Shown here piece after piece: positions 8,399 to 18,358 of a stretch of DNA of 64,000 nucleotides; position 1 is the first letter of the stretch, and each line of letters begins with the position of its first letter. The DNA lies in contig NZ_CP120983.1 in the NCBI RefSeq assembly GCF_030719215.1, positions 2,294,001 to 2,358,000 on the forward strand, given 5' to 3'. The position numbers were made by a program, and so were the translations under genes. The notes beneath the pieces are model-generated. The model was not told the origin of the DNA. It did no database searches and saw nothing but the letters and a program-made list of their open reading frames with translations. This DNA is from Streptomyces sp. Alt3 (GTDB lineage: Bacteria > Actinomycetota > Actinomycetes > Streptomycetales > Streptomycetaceae).

Positions 8399-9244
8399 TC
8401 AGAACAGCACGCTCATGAACGCGCCCGTCTCCTGGAAGCCGACGCGGCTGTAGGCCCTGCGCGCGGCGGTGTTGTAGTCGTTCACGTACAGGCTGACGAC
8501 CGGTGCCACGTCGTCGAGGGCGTAGCGCAGGACGGCCGCCATGCCCGTCTCGGAAAGTCCCCGGCCACGGGCCTCGGGGGCTACCCAGACGCCCTGGATC
8601 TGGCAGGCGCGGGGGGTGGCCGCGCCGATCTCCGCCTTGAAGAGGACCTTGCCGTCCTCGATGCGGGCGAAGGAGCGGCCGGTGGTGATCAGTTCGGCGA
8701 CCCGCGCCTGGTAGAGCAGCCCGCCGTCGCCGGCCAGCGGGGAGACACCGACCTCCTCGGTGAACATGGCCACGCAGGCCGGCATGAGGACGTCCATCTC
8801 CTCCTTGCGGACCCTGTGCACGAGCGGGTCGGCCGCCACCTCGGCCGAGGGCTGCTCGGTGACCATGAGCGGCTGGTTGGGCCGCACCTCACGGGCGGGG
8901 CCCCAGCTCGGTTCGAGGAGGCGCCACAGCTGGGCCGTGGGGCCTGCGGGGCCGACGATCGAGGAGCAGCGGCGGCCGGCCCTGCGGGCACGGTCGGCGA
9001 AGGCCCTGACGGCCTCGGGGGTGGCGCAGATGGGCACGAGGTTGGCCCCGGAGTAGCAGAGCGAGCGCAGCCGGCCGTCGGCGTACCAGCCCCACATCTC
9101 GCCGCCGAGCCGCCACGGGTCGAGCCCGGCGACCTGGACCCGGGAGGTCACGAAGGCGTTCTCGACGGGGGCACTCTCAAGGATGGCGAGCGCGGCGGGG
9201 AGCTCGCCGGGGTCGAGGACCCGGGTAGTGGTCTGCGTCAACAC
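8399..9244 (-). CDS. GNAT acetyltransferase with DUF4081 N-terminal domain
   Basis: I chose the GTG at 9244 because an AGG lies at suitable distance and the protein then begins VLTQTTTRVLDPGELPAALAI; TTG at 9241 is an alternative. About residues 1-110 match the DUF4081 type (ENAFVTSRV, GGEMWGWY). Residues about 130-281 form the GNAT domain with the acetyl-CoA loop VWVAPEARGRGLSETGM and the terminal RRAYSRVGFQETG. This two-domain enzyme often neighbours ispG in Streptomyces. The substrate is unknown. Confidence 0.85.
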   Translation of the reverse strand: MLTQTTTRVLDPGELPAALAILESAPVENAFVTSRVQVAGLDPWRLGGEMWGWYADGRLRSLCYSGANLVPICATPEAVRAFADRARRAGRRCSSIVGPAGPTAQLWRLLEPSWGPAREVRPNQPLMVTEQPSAEVAADPLVHRVRKEEMDVLMPACVAMFTEEVGVSPLAGDGGLLYQARVAELITTGRSFARIEDGKVLFKAEIGAATPRACQIQGVWVAPEARGRGLSETGMAAVLRYALDDVAPVVSLYVNDYNTAARRAYSRVGFQETGAFMSVLF

Positions 9245-9350
9245 TGGGGCCTCATCGAACGGTCTGCTGATGTCCGCACTGTACCCGTCAAGACTGTGGG
9301 GTGCCGCTCCGCAGGGGGAAAGGCCCGGTGGACCGGGCCCGCACACGGCT

Positions 9351-9379
9351 GTGCCCCGCAGGCAGGGCCTGCGGGGCAC
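9351..9379 (-). terminator. ispG terminator
   Basis: Perfect 13-bp arms GTGCCCCGCAGGC and GCCTGCGGGGCAC with a 3-nt loop lie 22 bp downstream of the ispG stop. A second, weaker GGCCCGGT/ACCGGGCC hairpin follows at about 9322-9339. Confidence 0.85.
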
Positions 9380-9400
9380 GGCGCGGAAAGGCGGGGGCGG

Positions 9401-10558
9401 TCAGCCTGCGACGGAGATCTGGGGCTCGCCCGAGGCGATGCCGTCCTTCTCCATCTGCTCCGCGATCTTCATGGCCTCCTCGATGAGGGTCTCCACGATC
9501 TTCGACTCGGGGACGGTCTTGATGACCTCGCCCTTCACGAAGATCTGGCCCTTGCCGTTTCCGGACGCGACACCCAGGTCGGCCTCACGGGCCTCACCCG
9601 GACCGTTGACGACGCAGCCCATCACCGCGACCCGCAGCGGGACCTCCATGCCCTCCAGGCCGGCGCTCACCTGGTCGGCCAGCTTGTACACGTCCACCTG
9701 CGCACGCCCGCAGGACGGGCAGGAGACGATCTCCAGACGCCGCTGCTTGAGGTTCAGCGCCTCCAGGATCTGCAGGCCGACCTTGACCTCCTCCGCCGGA
9801 GGGGCCGACAGCGACACCCGGATCGTGTCCCCGATGCCTTCGGAGAGCAGCGCGCCGAACGCCACGGCGGACTTGATGGTGCCCTGGAACGCCGGGCCGG
9901 CCTCGGTCACGCCCAGGTGCAGCGGGTAGTCGCTCTGCGCCGCCAGCTGACGGTAGGCGTTCACCATGACGACCGGGTCGTTGTGCTTGACCGAGATCTT
10001 GATGTCGCGGAAGCCGTGCTCCTCGAACAGCGACGCCTCCCACAGCGCCGACTCCACGAGGGCCTCGGGCGTGGCCTTGCCGTACTTCCTCAGCAGCCGC
10101 GCGTCCAGCGAACCCGCGTTGACGCCGATGCGGATCGGGGTGCCGGCGTCGCCCGCCGCCCTCGCGATCTCCTTGACCTTGTCGTCGAACTGCTTGATGT
10201 TGCCCGGGTTCACACGGACCGCCGCGCAGCCCGCGTCGATCGCCGCGAACACGTACTTCGGCTGGAAGTGGATGTCCGCGATCACCGGGATCTGGGACTT
10301 CCTGGCGATCGTCGCCAGCGCGTCGGCGTCGTCCTGCGTCGGGCACGCGACCCGGACGATCTGACAGCCCGAGGCCGTCAGCTCCGCGATCTGCTGCAGC
10401 GTCGCACCGATGTCGGACGTGCGCGTCGTCGTCATCGACTGCACCGAGACCGGTGCGTGGCCACCGACCGCCACCGTCCCGACCTGGATCTGGCGGCTGA
10501 CCCGTCGGTCGGCGAGCTTGGTCGGAACGTCCGGCATTCCGAGAGAAATCGCAGTCAT
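9401..10558 (-). CDS. ispG: 4-hydroxy-3-methylbut-2-enyl-diphosphate synthase (IspG/GcpE)
   Basis: IspG converts MEcPP to HMBPP in the MEP isoprenoid pathway using a [4Fe-4S] cluster. The 385-residue protein has the TIM-barrel half ([34 protein letters not shown]) and the C-terminal cluster domain with [10 protein letters not shown] and [10 protein letters not shown] supplying the cysteine ligands. It lies downstream of dxr and the site-2 protease, but a hairpin separates it from the protease, so it may have its own promoter. Confidence 0.96.
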   Translation of the reverse strand: MTAISLGMPDVPTKLADRRVSRQIQVGTVAVGGHAPVSVQSMTTTRTSDIGATLQQIAELTASGCQIVRVACPTQDDADALATIARKSQIPVIADIHFQPKYVFAAIDAGCAAVRVNPGNIKQFDDKVKEIARAAGDAGTPIRIGVNAGSLDARLLRKYGKATPEALVESALWEASLFEEHGFRDIKISVKHNDPVVMVNAYRQLAAQSDYPLHLGVTEAGPAFQGTIKSAVAFGALLSEGIGDTIRVSLSAPPAEEVKVGLQILEALNLKQRRLEIVSCPSCGRAQVDVYKLADQVSAGLEGMEVPLRVAVMGCVVNGPGEAREADLGVASGNGKGQIFVKGEVIKTVPESKIVETLIEEAMKIAEQMEKDGIASGEPQISVAG

Positions 10559-10681
10559 GCGCTGAGCATCCCCAAGGTGTGGATCAGTGTGGATCGAGGT
10601 CCCGAGAACGGCGGGCTCCAGGATTCGAGGTTACGGCACCGGAGCCGGCGGGGACGCACCCCGTCGCCGGGCGGCTGCCGT

Positions 10682-10723
10682 GGTGTGCGGCCGGACCCCC
10701 GTCCGGGTGCCCGGCCGCACACC
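10682..10723 (-). terminator. Hairpin after the site-2 protease gene
   Basis: 13-bp arms GGTGTGCGGCCGG (10682-10694) and CCGGCCGCACACC (10711-10723) lie just beyond the stop codon at 10732. Confidence 0.85.
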
Positions 10724-10731
10724 GTCGGACG

Positions 10732-12042
10732 TCAGGTGATCTTGACGGGGTTCACGATGTCGGCGACGAGGACCAGCAGCGTGAAGCAGATGAAGATGCC
10801 TGCGACCACGTAGGCGACGGGCATGAGCTTCGCCACGTCGAACGGTCCGGGGTCGGGCCGCCTGAAGACCTTGGCCAGATTGCGGCGCAGGGCTTCCCAG
10901 AGCGCACCGGCGATGTGTCCGCCGTCCAGCGGCAGCAGGGGCAGCATGTTGAAGAGGAACAGCGAGAGGTTGAAGCCGGCGAGGAGGAACAGCATCATCG
11001 CGATCTGGTTCTGCGCCGGGATGTCGAGGTTCATCACCTCGCCGCCGATCCTGGCGGCGCCGACCACGCCGACCGGCGAGTCGTCGGCACGCTCCCCGTC
11101 GCTGAAGGCCGCGTTCCACAGGTCGGGGATCTTGGAGGGCAGGGCGATGATCGAGTCGACGCCGTTCTCGATCATGTCGCCCATGCGGACGACCGAGTCG
11201 CCGAAGGAGAGCGGCAGGATCTCCGTGTTGGCGGCGAAGCCGAGATAGCCGGCGGTGACGAACTTCCCGGGGACCACCTCGCCGTCGGCGTCCTTCCGCG
11301 CGACGGTGTTCTCCTGCAGCACGGCGTGCAGGGTCTGCTCCTCGCCGTCGCGCTCCACGGTGATGGTGGCCGGGCCGGTGGTCTGCCTGATGCGGTCCGA
11401 GAGCGTCGCCCAGTCGTCGATCCGCTGCCCGTCGAAGGCGACGATCCTGTCACCCTCCCGCAGTCCGGCGGCCTTGGCGGGCGAGACCGGGTCGGAGGCC
11501 TTGCAGCTGTCGCGGTTCTCGCTCTGCTCGATCACGCACTGCTGGACGCCGGCGACCTCGGTGGTCTGGGTCTGGAAGCCGAAGGTCATGGCCACGCCCA
11601 TGAAGATCGCGACGGCCAGGACCAGGTTCATGAACGGCCCGGCGAACATCACGATCACGCGCTTCCACGGCTTGCGCGTGTAGAAGAGGCGCGACTCGTC
11701 GCCCGGCTGGAGCTCCTCGAAGGCGGCGGACCTGGCGTCCTCGATCATCCCGCGCCAGGGAGAGGTCGACCGCGCCTCCAGTCGGCCGTCCGGCCCCGGG
11801 GGGAACATGCCGATCATGCGGATGTAGCCGCCTGCGGGGATGGCCTTGATGCCGTACTCGGTGTCGCCCTTCCTGCGCGACCAGATCGTCGGGCCGAAGC
11901 CGACCATGTACTGCGGCACCCTGATGCCGAAGAGCTTGGCCGTCGACAGGTGGCCCAGTTCGTGCCAGGCGATCGAGAACAACAGACCCACGGCGAAGAT
12001 GGCGATCCCCAGGATCGTCATCAGGATCGTCGTCATGCTCAT
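10732..12042 (-). CDS. rseP: M50 site-2 metalloprotease (RseP-like)
   Basis: This membrane zinc protease performs intramembrane proteolysis, typically of anti-sigma factors or signal-peptide remnants. The zinc motif HELGH is at residues 27-31 in the first membrane helix. A PDZ domain follows at about residues 190-270 ([20 protein letters not shown]), and the second catalytic motif [13 protein letters not shown] lies in a later helix. The 436-residue length fits. The ATG overlaps the dxr stop (ATGA), so it is translationally coupled to dxr, a common actinobacterial pairing. Its substrate here is unknown. Confidence 0.93.
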   Translation of the reverse strand: MSMTTILMTILGIAIFAVGLLFSIAWHELGHLSTAKLFGIRVPQYMVGFGPTIWSRRKGDTEYGIKAIPAGGYIRMIGMFPPGPDGRLEARSTSPWRGMIEDARSAAFEELQPGDESRLFYTRKPWKRVIVMFAGPFMNLVLAVAIFMGVAMTFGFQTQTTEVAGVQQCVIEQSENRDSCKASDPVSPAKAAGLREGDRIVAFDGQRIDDWATLSDRIRQTTGPATITVERDGEEQTLHAVLQENTVARKDADGEVVPGKFVTAGYLGFAANTEILPLSFGDSVVRMGDMIENGVDSIIALPSKIPDLWNAAFSDGERADDSPVGVVGAARIGGEVMNLDIPAQNQIAMMLFLLAGFNLSLFLFNMLPLLPLDGGHIAGALWEALRRNLAKVFRRPDPGPFDVAKLMPVAYVVAGIFICFTLLVLVADIVNPVKIT

Positions 12043-13292
12043 GCGTGCGCCTCCGCTGTCGCTGCCGCCGAGAGTTCGCGGGCCCTGGAACGGGCCCAGG
12101 TCTCCGCTTCGAGGACGTCCGCGACCGTCAGTGAAGTTCCCGTGGCGGGGGTGCCGTGTTCGGCCACCACCGATGTGACCGTATCCATGATTCCGTTGAA
12201 CGGCAGCCGTCCCGCGAGGAAGGCGTCGACACACTCCTCGTTGGCCGCGTTGAAGACCGCGGGCGCGGTGCCGCCGAGGGTGCCCACGTGCCGGGCGAGC
12301 CCGACGGACGGGAACGCCTCGGTGTCGAGCGGGAAGAACTCCCAGCTGGAGGCCTTCGTCCAGTCGAACGCGGGGGCCGCGTCCGGGACCCGCTCGGGCC
12401 ACCCGAGACCGATGGCGATGGGGCCGCACATGTCGGGCGGGGTCGCCTGGGCGAGGGTCGAGCCGTCGGTGAACTCCACCATCGAGTGAACGTACGACTG
12501 GGGGTGGACCACGACGTCGATCCGGTCGAAGGGGATGTCGTAGAGCAGATGCGCCTCGATGACCTCCAGCCCCTTGTTGACCAGGGTCGCGGAGTTGACC
12601 GTGATGACCGGGCCCATGGCCCAGGTCGGGTGTGCCAGGGCCTGCTCGCGGGTGACGTCGGCCAGCTCGCTCCGCGTCCTCCCCCGGAACGGGCCGCCGG
12701 ACGCGGTCACGACGAGCTTGCGGACGTCGGCGCGCTTGCCCGCGGCGAGCGCCTGGAAGAGCGCGGCGTGCTCGGAGTCGACCGGGATGATCTGGCCGGG
12801 GGCCGCCAGTGCCTTGACCAGGGGGCCGCCGACGATCAGCGACTCCTTGTTGGCCAGGGCGAGGGTGCGGCCCGCCTTCAGCGCGGCGAGCGTGGGGGCG
12901 AGGCCGATCGAGCCGGTGATCCCGTTCAGCACGGTGTGGCACTCGCTGCCCGCGAGCTCGGCGGCGGCGTCGGGGCCGGCCAGGATCTCCGGGAGCGGCT
13001 CGCCCTGCCCGTGGACCTCGCGCAGCGCCTCACGGAGCGCCGGCACCTTGTCCTCGTCGGCGACCGCGACCGTGCGGACGCGCAGCTGCCGCGCCTGCTC
13101 GGCGAGGAGCCGGACCCGGCCGCCCGCGGCGGAGAGCGCGGTGACGCGGAAACGTCCGGGGTTGCGCAGGACCAGGTCGATGGCCTGCGTGCCGATGGAC
13201 CCGGTGGAGCCGAGGATCACCAGATCGCGGCGGCCTTCGGCGGCGTCGAAGACGAGATGCGGATCGGCGAGGGGTGCGGGGCTGTCGCTCAT
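12039..13292 (-). CDS. dxr: 1-deoxy-D-xylulose-5-phosphate reductoisomerase
   Basis: Dxr makes MEP from DXP, the first committed step of the MEP pathway. Seen are the NADPH site [15 protein letters not shown], the substrate/metal region [39 protein letters not shown], and a C-terminal helical domain ([12 protein letters not shown]). The start is placed at MSDSPAPL (13292). An in-frame ATG at 13301 would add MGS and has a better-spaced GGA. With ispG it gives two MEP steps close together. It overlaps the protease gene by 4 bp. Confidence 0.96.
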   Translation of the reverse strand: MSDSPAPLADPHLVFDAAEGRRDLVILGSTGSIGTQAIDLVLRNPGRFRVTALSAAGGRVRLLAEQARQLRVRTVAVADEDKVPALREALREVHGQGEPLPEILAGPDAAAELAGSECHTVLNGITGSIGLAPTLAALKAGRTLALANKESLIVGGPLVKALAAPGQIIPVDSEHAALFQALAAGKRADVRKLVVTASGGPFRGRTRSELADVTREQALAHPTWAMGPVITVNSATLVNKGLEVIEAHLLYDIPFDRIDVVVHPQSYVHSMVEFTDGSTLAQATPPDMCGPIAIGLGWPERVPDAAPAFDWTKASSWEFFPLDTEAFPSVGLARHVGTLGGTAPAVFNAANEECVDAFLAGRLPFNGIMDTVTSVVAEHGTPATGTSLTVADVLEAETWARSRARELSAAATAEAHA

Positions 13293-13353
13293 GGACCCCA
13301 TTGTTGCCGCATCCGCTGTGCGCGCCGACAGCGCGCCCCCGCCGGGGCGTGCC

Positions 13354-14112
13354 TCAGGCCTGCCCGGCACGGAATTTCCTCCACTGGGCGGCCATGACGT
13401 CCTCGGGGACCCCGCCGATGTCCTGGGTGCCCAGGATCTCGCCGCGGAAGGCGAGGGTGGTGGAGCCGGAGCGCAGGACGGTGAGGTACTCGTAGAGCTT
13501 CAGCTTCCCCTTCACGTCCAGGACGGTGAAGCGGTACGCCTTCGCCTCGTCGGCCTCGTCCGCGAAGCCGGGCAGCGCGGCCGGTTCGGCCTTCTCGTAG
13601 CGGGCGCGCGCGACGGCCCGTTCCTCGGTGAAGCCCCCGGCGCACTCCCGGCCGGCCTGGTCCAGCGCCTTCATGACCTTCGCCGCCCCGTCGGCGGCGT
13701 ACGAGCGCAGCGTCACGTCGACGGTGACTCCGAGCATCTCCTCGGGCTTGTCGGCCTTGCGCTGCACCTGGGCGGCGGGCGGGAGGCCGCTGACGTCGCC
13801 CGCGAGGCTGACGAGTGGCTGGCAGACGGCGGGGGCGGCGGTGTAGGCGTCGCCCAGCGGCCCGTCCAGGGCGTACTCGGAGGCGGTGAGGTCTCCGGCC
13901 CGCTCCCCGTCACGGAAGGCGACGGCGCTGAGCTGCGACTCGGTGAGCGCCCCGGAGGAGACCGCCGGGCGGGAGGGGGCGGGGGCCTTCCCGGCCTCGC
14001 CCTTGCCGTCGTCGCCACCGCCGCCGCATCCGGTGAGGGCCACGAGGGCCGCCACCACGCATCCCGCCGCCACGGCTCCCCGCCCGCCGCCCGCCCCGCG
14101 CACCCCGAACAT
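13354..14112 (-). CDS. Putative lipoprotein
   Basis: The 252-residue product has a Gly/Ala-rich N-terminus, a hydrophobic stretch and a lipobox ALTGC, so it is probably anchored outside the membrane. The mature part has no family I recognise (ESQLSAVAFRDGERAGDLTASEY, LRSYAADGAAKVMKALDQAG). Its style resembles Streptomyces surface lipoproteins of unknown function. It ends 52-61 bp before the dxr start on the same strand, so co-transcription is possible. Confidence 0.8.
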   Translation of the reverse strand: MFGVRGAGGGRGAVAAGCVVAALVALTGCGGGGDDGKGEAGKAPAPSRPAVSSGALTESQLSAVAFRDGERAGDLTASEYALDGPLGDAYTAAPAVCQPLVSLAGDVSGLPPAAQVQRKADKPEEMLGVTVDVTLRSYAADGAAKVMKALDQAGRECAGGFTEERAVARARYEKAEPAALPGFADEADEAKAYRFTVLDVKGKLKLYEYLTVLRSGSTTLAFRGEILGTQDIGGVPEDVMAAQWRKFRAGQA

Positions 14113-14190
14113 CCCTGCCCCTGTCTCCCGTTGACGGGCCGCGCCCGGTGTCCGATCGCGGCCGAGGCTCGATTGTGCGGCATCCGGGGA

Positions 14191-14727
14191 TCAGAAACGC
14201 GTCTCGATGCCGAACTTCTCCCTCAGCCGCCGCATGTCCGCCACATCCCGCCCGGCCGGTTCGTAGCCCTGGTGGAACAGCGCCTGCTGCTCCGCGGAGA
14301 CGCAGCGCACGGTGGTCGTCCCGATGGTGCCCGTGACGAAGCAGGCCGCCGGGTAGCGGAAGGGCTCCGCGGGGTCGAACGAGGACTGGACGGCCGAGCC
14401 GTCGGCGGCGAACTCCAGCGGATGCAGGTCGATCTCGGGTCCTGACGGGTGGCTGAGCACGAAGCGGACGGGGCGCCGGTCGAGCGTCTCGGTGTAGCCG
14501 GCCGACTCCAGGGCCGCCACGACGGCCGGCTCCTGCTCTCGGACGTGCAGGAGGTCGAGGTCGCGGTGTTCGCGGGTCTCCTCGCCGAGCAGGGCGTCGA
14601 CGCCCCAGCCGCCGGCGATCACCACGTCGGTGCCCGCCGCGCGGAGCAGGGCCAGGACGGACAGGACCTCGTCACGGGACATCATGCGGGTGACCGTAGT
14701 GCGCCCCGCATCCGGGCGCACCGTCAT
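14191..14727 (-). CDS. Nucleotidyltransferase-fold protein (aminoglycoside/lincosamide type)
   Basis: The 178-residue protein has the pol-beta nucleotidyltransferase signature VVIAGGWGVDALLGEETREHRDLDL (GG-W-x9-13-D-x-D spacing) and a later acid in EIDLHPLEF. This resembles LinB/ANT(2'')-type enzymes, but the physiological substrate is unknown. The ATG at 14727 overlaps the stop of the EPSP synthase gene (ATGA), implying coupling. An internal start (MMSRDEV) is possible and would drop 14 residues. Confidence 0.8.
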   Translation of the reverse strand: MTVRPDAGRTTVTRMMSRDEVLSVLALLRAAGTDVVIAGGWGVDALLGEETREHRDLDLLHVREQEPAVVAALESAGYTETLDRRPVRFVLSHPSGPEIDLHPLEFAADGSAVQSSFDPAEPFRYPAACFVTGTIGTTTVRCVSAEQQALFHQGYEPAGRDVADMRRLREKFGIETRF

Positions 14728-15968
14728 TCCCCGGCGGAGCTCCGCTCCACGAACGCGGCGAACTCCTCGTGGAAGCGGGGGAAGGTCTTGCGTACGCAGC
14801 CGGGGTCGTCGTAGGTCATGCCGGGCGTGAGCAGGCCGGCGACGGCGAAGGACATCACGATGCGGTGGTCGCCGTGGGTGACGATCTCCGTGGGGTGCGG
14901 GGTGCCGGGGTGGATCTCGATCCAGTCGGGCCCGGTGTGCACGGTGATCCCCATGTTCCGCAGGTTCTCCGCGCAGGCCTCCAGCCGGTCGCACTCCTTC
15001 ACCCGGGTGTTGGCGACGTCCTCGATGCGTACCGGCGAGGTGGCGTACGGGGCGATCGCCGCGAGGGTCGGCATGGTGTCGGAGATGTCACGCATGTTGA
15101 CCGTCAGACCGGAGAGCCGGCCGGAGGACCGTACGGTCGTGGAGTCCGCGGTCGTCCGCACGTCCGCGCCCATCCGGCGCAGCACCTCGGTGAAGCGGAG
15201 GTCCCCCTGGAGGGCGCCCGTGCCGAGTCCGGGGACGGTGACCTCACGTCCGGTGAGCGCCGCCGCGGCGAAGAAGTAGCTCGCGGTGGACGCGTCGGGC
15301 TCGATCGCGTAGGTGGTGGCGCGGTAGCCGCCCGGGGGGACGGTGAAGGTGTTCCCCTCCCGGACCACCCCGACGCCGAAGCTGCGCATCATCGCGAGGG
15401 TGATCTCGACGTACGGCGCCGAGACCAGCTCCGTCACCTCGATCCGCAGGCCCTCCGCGGTGAGCGGCCCGAGCATCAGCAGGGCGGTGAGGTACTGCGA
15501 CGACTCCCCCGCGTCGAGGGTGAGTTCGCCGCCCTTGACGCCCGAGGCCTCGATCGTCAGCGGGTGGCGGCCCTCCGCTCCTTCGTGGCGCAGGTCGACG
15601 CCCAGGGTGCGCAGGGCCTCGGTGAGGGGTGCGAGTGGGCGGCGGCGCATCTGCGCGGAGGCGTCGAAGCGGTACGTGCCGGACGCCGCGGCCGCGGCGA
15701 GCGTCGGCAGGAAGCGCGCGGTGGTGGCGCCGTCGCGGCAGTGGACGTCGGCATCGGCTGCGGCGGGCCCCGAGGGGCGTCCCTCGATGTGCCACCGGTC
15801 CGGCTCCAGGACGACCTCGTAGCCGAGGCGGGTCAGCCCCTCGGTGAACCCCTCGGTGTCGTCCGAGTGCAGGGGACGCAGGAGGGTGGTGGTGCCGTCC
15901 GCCGCGGCCGCCAGGAACAGCGCGCGGGCGGTGACGGACTTGGAGCCGGGGATGTCGATGACGGTCAC
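14724..15968 (-). CDS. aroA: 3-phosphoshikimate 1-carboxyvinyltransferase (EPSP synthase), divergent type
   Basis: EPSP synthase transfers enolpyruvate from PEP to shikimate-3-phosphate. The 414-residue protein keeps the key residues by eye-alignment to the E. coli enzyme: PGSKSVTAR (K10, S11, R15), the catalytic Asp in DISDTMPTLA, RVKECDRLEA (Lys/Glu/Arg), GDHRIVM and the terminal DPGCVRKTFP lysine. The loop matching E. coli NAGTAMR reads DGATTAR, placing Ala81 where Gly96 normally lies. The N-terminus is short, with only about six residues before PGSKS. It could be a second copy beside the main aroA. It is coupled to the nucleotidyltransferase gene. Confidence 0.9.
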   Translation of the reverse strand: MTVIDIPGSKSVTARALFLAAAADGTTTLLRPLHSDDTEGFTEGLTRLGYEVVLEPDRWHIEGRPSGPAAADADVHCRDGATTARFLPTLAAAAASGTYRFDASAQMRRRPLAPLTEALRTLGVDLRHEGAEGRHPLTIEASGVKGGELTLDAGESSQYLTALLMLGPLTAEGLRIEVTELVSAPYVEITLAMMRSFGVGVVREGNTFTVPPGGYRATTYAIEPDASTASYFFAAAALTGREVTVPGLGTGALQGDLRFTEVLRRMGADVRTTADSTTVRSSGRLSGLTVNMRDISDTMPTLAAIAPYATSPVRIEDVANTRVKECDRLEACAENLRNMGITVHTGPDWIEIHPGTPHPTEIVTHGDHRIVMSFAVAGLLTPGMTYDDPGCVRKTFPRFHEEFAAFVERSSAGE

Positions 15969-16046
15969 GGGCGTCCATTTTGCCCTGTGGAGGGCGTGCC
16001 CGCGGGGCGCGTCCAGGCAGTGGACGCGCCCCGAGGGGTAACGGGT

Positions 16047-17993
16047 TCAGCGGATGGTGCGGTGGACGTCGTCCCCGGTGGCCGGGCCGGGAGCGGCGTC
16101 GGCGATCCAGGGGCCGTCGCCGCTGGGGTCGATGACTCCCTCCTCCAGCCAGGTGTAGGTCCCGGAGAGGACTCCGTCCACGACGCGCTTGTCGATGTCG
16201 TCCGTGTTGGACCACAGCCGGTTGAAGAGCTCCTCCACCCGGATGCGGGCCTGCCGGCAGAACACGTCGGCGAGCTGGTACGCCTCGCGGCCGTGGTCGT
16301 CGTCGGCCCGCAGGTGCTCCGCCCGGACACAGGCGGCGCTCATCGCGAAGAGTTCGGCGCCGATGTCGACGATCCGGCCGAGGAAGCCCTGCTTGGTCTC
16401 CATGCGGCCCTGCCAGCGGGACATCGCGTAGAAGGTCGAGCGGGCCAGCTTCCGGGAGGAGCGCTCGACGTACCGCAGGTGCGCGGAGAGGTCGGGGTGT
16501 CCCGGGACACGGAACTCGGCGTAGGAGGTGGGTAGTTGCCCGGGTCCGCTGACCAGTTTGGGAAGCCAGCGCGCGTAGAAGCCGGCGGCGTTGGCACCCG
16601 CCCTCGCCTTGTCGGAGAGCGGCTTGTCGGGGTCGATGATGTCGCCGGCGACCTTGAGGTGGGCGTCGACGGCCTCTCGGGCGATCAGCAGGTGCATGAT
16701 CTCCGTGGAGCCCTCGAAGATCCGGTTGATCCGCATGTCGCGGAGCATCTGCTCGGCGGGGACGGCGCGTTCGCCGCGGGCCGCGAGCGAGGCGGCGGTC
16801 TCGAAGCCGCGTCCGCCGCGGATCTGGACGAGCTCGTCGGAGATCAGCCAGCCCATCTCGGAGCCGTACAGCTTGGCGAGCGCGGCCTCGATACGGATGT
16901 CGTTGCGGCTCTCGTCGGCCATCTGTGAGGAGAGGTCGACGACCGCTTCGAGGGCGAAGGTGGTGGCGGCGATGAAGGAGATCTTCGCGCCGACCGCCTC
17001 GTGACGGGCGACCGCCCTGCCCCACTGCTCGCGGACCGCCGCCCATTCGCGGGCGATCTTCAGGGACCACTTGCCGACGCCCACGCACATCGCGGGCAGC
17101 GAGAGCCGTCCGGTGTTGAGCGTGGTGAGGGCGATCTTGAGACCGGCACCCTCGGGACCGATCCGGTTCGCCGCGGGGACACGGACCTGGTGGAAGCGGG
17201 TCACGCCGTTCTCGATGCCGCGCAGCCCCATGAAGGCGTTGCGGTGCTCCACGGTGATGCCCGGGGAGCCTGCCTCGACGACGAAGGCGGTGATGCCGCC
17301 CTTGTGTCCCTCGGACTCCGGCACGCGCGCCATGACGACGAGCAGGTCGGCGACGACTCCGTTGGTCGTCCAGAGCTTCACACCGTCCAGGACGTAGTCG
17401 TCGCCCTCAGGGACGGCCGTGGTCGCGAGGCGTGCCGGGTCGGAGCCGACGTCGGGTTCGGTGAGGAGGAAGGCGGAGATGTCGGTCCGCGCGAGGCGGG
17501 GCAGGAAAGCGTCCTTCTGCTCCTGGGTGCCGAACATCTTCAGCGGCTGCGGTACGCCGATGGACTGGTGGGCGGAGAGCAGCGCGCCGATCGAGGGGTT
17601 CGCCGAACCGGCCAGCGCGAGAGCCTTGTTGTAGTAGACCTGGGTCAGGCCCAGGCCTCCGTACCTGGTCTCGATCTTCATGCCGAGGGCGCCGAGTTCC
17701 TTGAGGCCGTCGATCACCTCGTCGGGGATCCGGGCCTCGCGCTCGATGAGGGCGCCGTCGACCCTGGTCTCGCAGAATTCGCGCAGCCGGGCGAGGAACG
17801 CCTCGCCGCGCCGTACGTCGTCCGGGGCCGGCTGGGGGTGGGGGTGGATCAGGTCCAGCCGGAAGCGTCCGAGGAAGAGTTCCTTGGCGAAACTCGGCTT
17901 GCGCCAGTCCTGTTCACGTGCGGCCTCGGCCACCTGCCGCGCTTCGCGTTCGGTGACCTTGGGGGCCTGGGGGATGTCGGATGGGGCGGACAT
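16047..17993 (-). CDS. Acyl-CoA dehydrogenase, long VLCAD/ACAD9-like form
   Basis: This FAD enzyme introduces the alpha-beta double bond in acyl-CoAs during beta-oxidation. At 648 residues it exceeds ordinary acyl-CoA dehydrogenases (about 390). The core (about residues 60-450) holds FLLTEPDVGSDPARL, LDGVKLWTTNG, GLRGIENGVTRF, and RGGRGFETA with a nearby INRIFEGSTEIMHLLIAREA. About 180 C-terminal helical residues follow, as in VLCAD/ACAD9. It stands alone on the minus strand and is divergent from the DUF4157 toxin gene. Confidence 0.93.
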   Translation of the reverse strand: MSAPSDIPQAPKVTEREARQVAEAAREQDWRKPSFAKELFLGRFRLDLIHPHPQPAPDDVRRGEAFLARLREFCETRVDGALIEREARIPDEVIDGLKELGALGMKIETRYGGLGLTQVYYNKALALAGSANPSIGALLSAHQSIGVPQPLKMFGTQEQKDAFLPRLARTDISAFLLTEPDVGSDPARLATTAVPEGDDYVLDGVKLWTTNGVVADLLVVMARVPESEGHKGGITAFVVEAGSPGITVEHRNAFMGLRGIENGVTRFHQVRVPAANRIGPEGAGLKIALTTLNTGRLSLPAMCVGVGKWSLKIAREWAAVREQWGRAVARHEAVGAKISFIAATTFALEAVVDLSSQMADESRNDIRIEAALAKLYGSEMGWLISDELVQIRGGRGFETAASLAARGERAVPAEQMLRDMRINRIFEGSTEIMHLLIAREAVDAHLKVAGDIIDPDKPLSDKARAGANAAGFYARWLPKLVSGPGQLPTSYAEFRVPGHPDLSAHLRYVERSSRKLARSTFYAMSRWQGRMETKQGFLGRIVDIGAELFAMSAACVRAEHLRADDDHGREAYQLADVFCRQARIRVEELFNRLWSNTDDIDKRVVDGVLSGTYTWLEEGVIDPSGDGPWIADAAPGPATGDDVHRTIR

Positions 17994-18358
17994 GAGGAGC
18001 TCACCTCGCCGCGAGTCGGGATATGGGTCGGGCCGTACGTGTACCGATCGGTGTCACTTGTCCGTATCTACCCGATCCGCGCCGCCCCCACCACCCTGTG
18101 CGGGGCTCCCGGTGGCCCGTGGAAGCGGCACACCCCCGGGCGGTCCGGACCCCGGACTTCCCAAGTCGGTCGGGACGACTCGGCCGCTCGGGCTACCCCG
18201 CCCACCCCGGCACCGGCCGGTGGGCGGCAGGCGCGTCAGGGCAGCCCGGGTGACGGATCATGCCCCGGATGCTGCCCTCCCGTCCCTTATCCGCGGGAGG
18301 CGGGTCATGGCAGCGTGGCTCGCCGGAGACGGCGAGACGCACGGATAGAGGGAACGCA
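17994..18358. other. Intergenic region between divergent genes
   Basis: No credible gene is seen in these 365 bases. The region must carry the divergent promoters of the acyl-CoA dehydrogenase and DUF4157 genes. A 10-bp palindrome GGTCCGGACC lies at about 18142-18151; no promoter hexamers stand out. Confidence 0.5.

Noticed and set aside
9322..9339. GGCCCGGT/ACCGGGCC stem as an independent regulatory element
   Set aside because: It lies beside the stronger ispG terminator and is best seen as part of the same termination region.
14191..14727. Calling the nucleotidyltransferase an antibiotic-resistance gene
   Set aside because: Only the generic pol-beta fold motif is visible; resistance function cannot be read from it.
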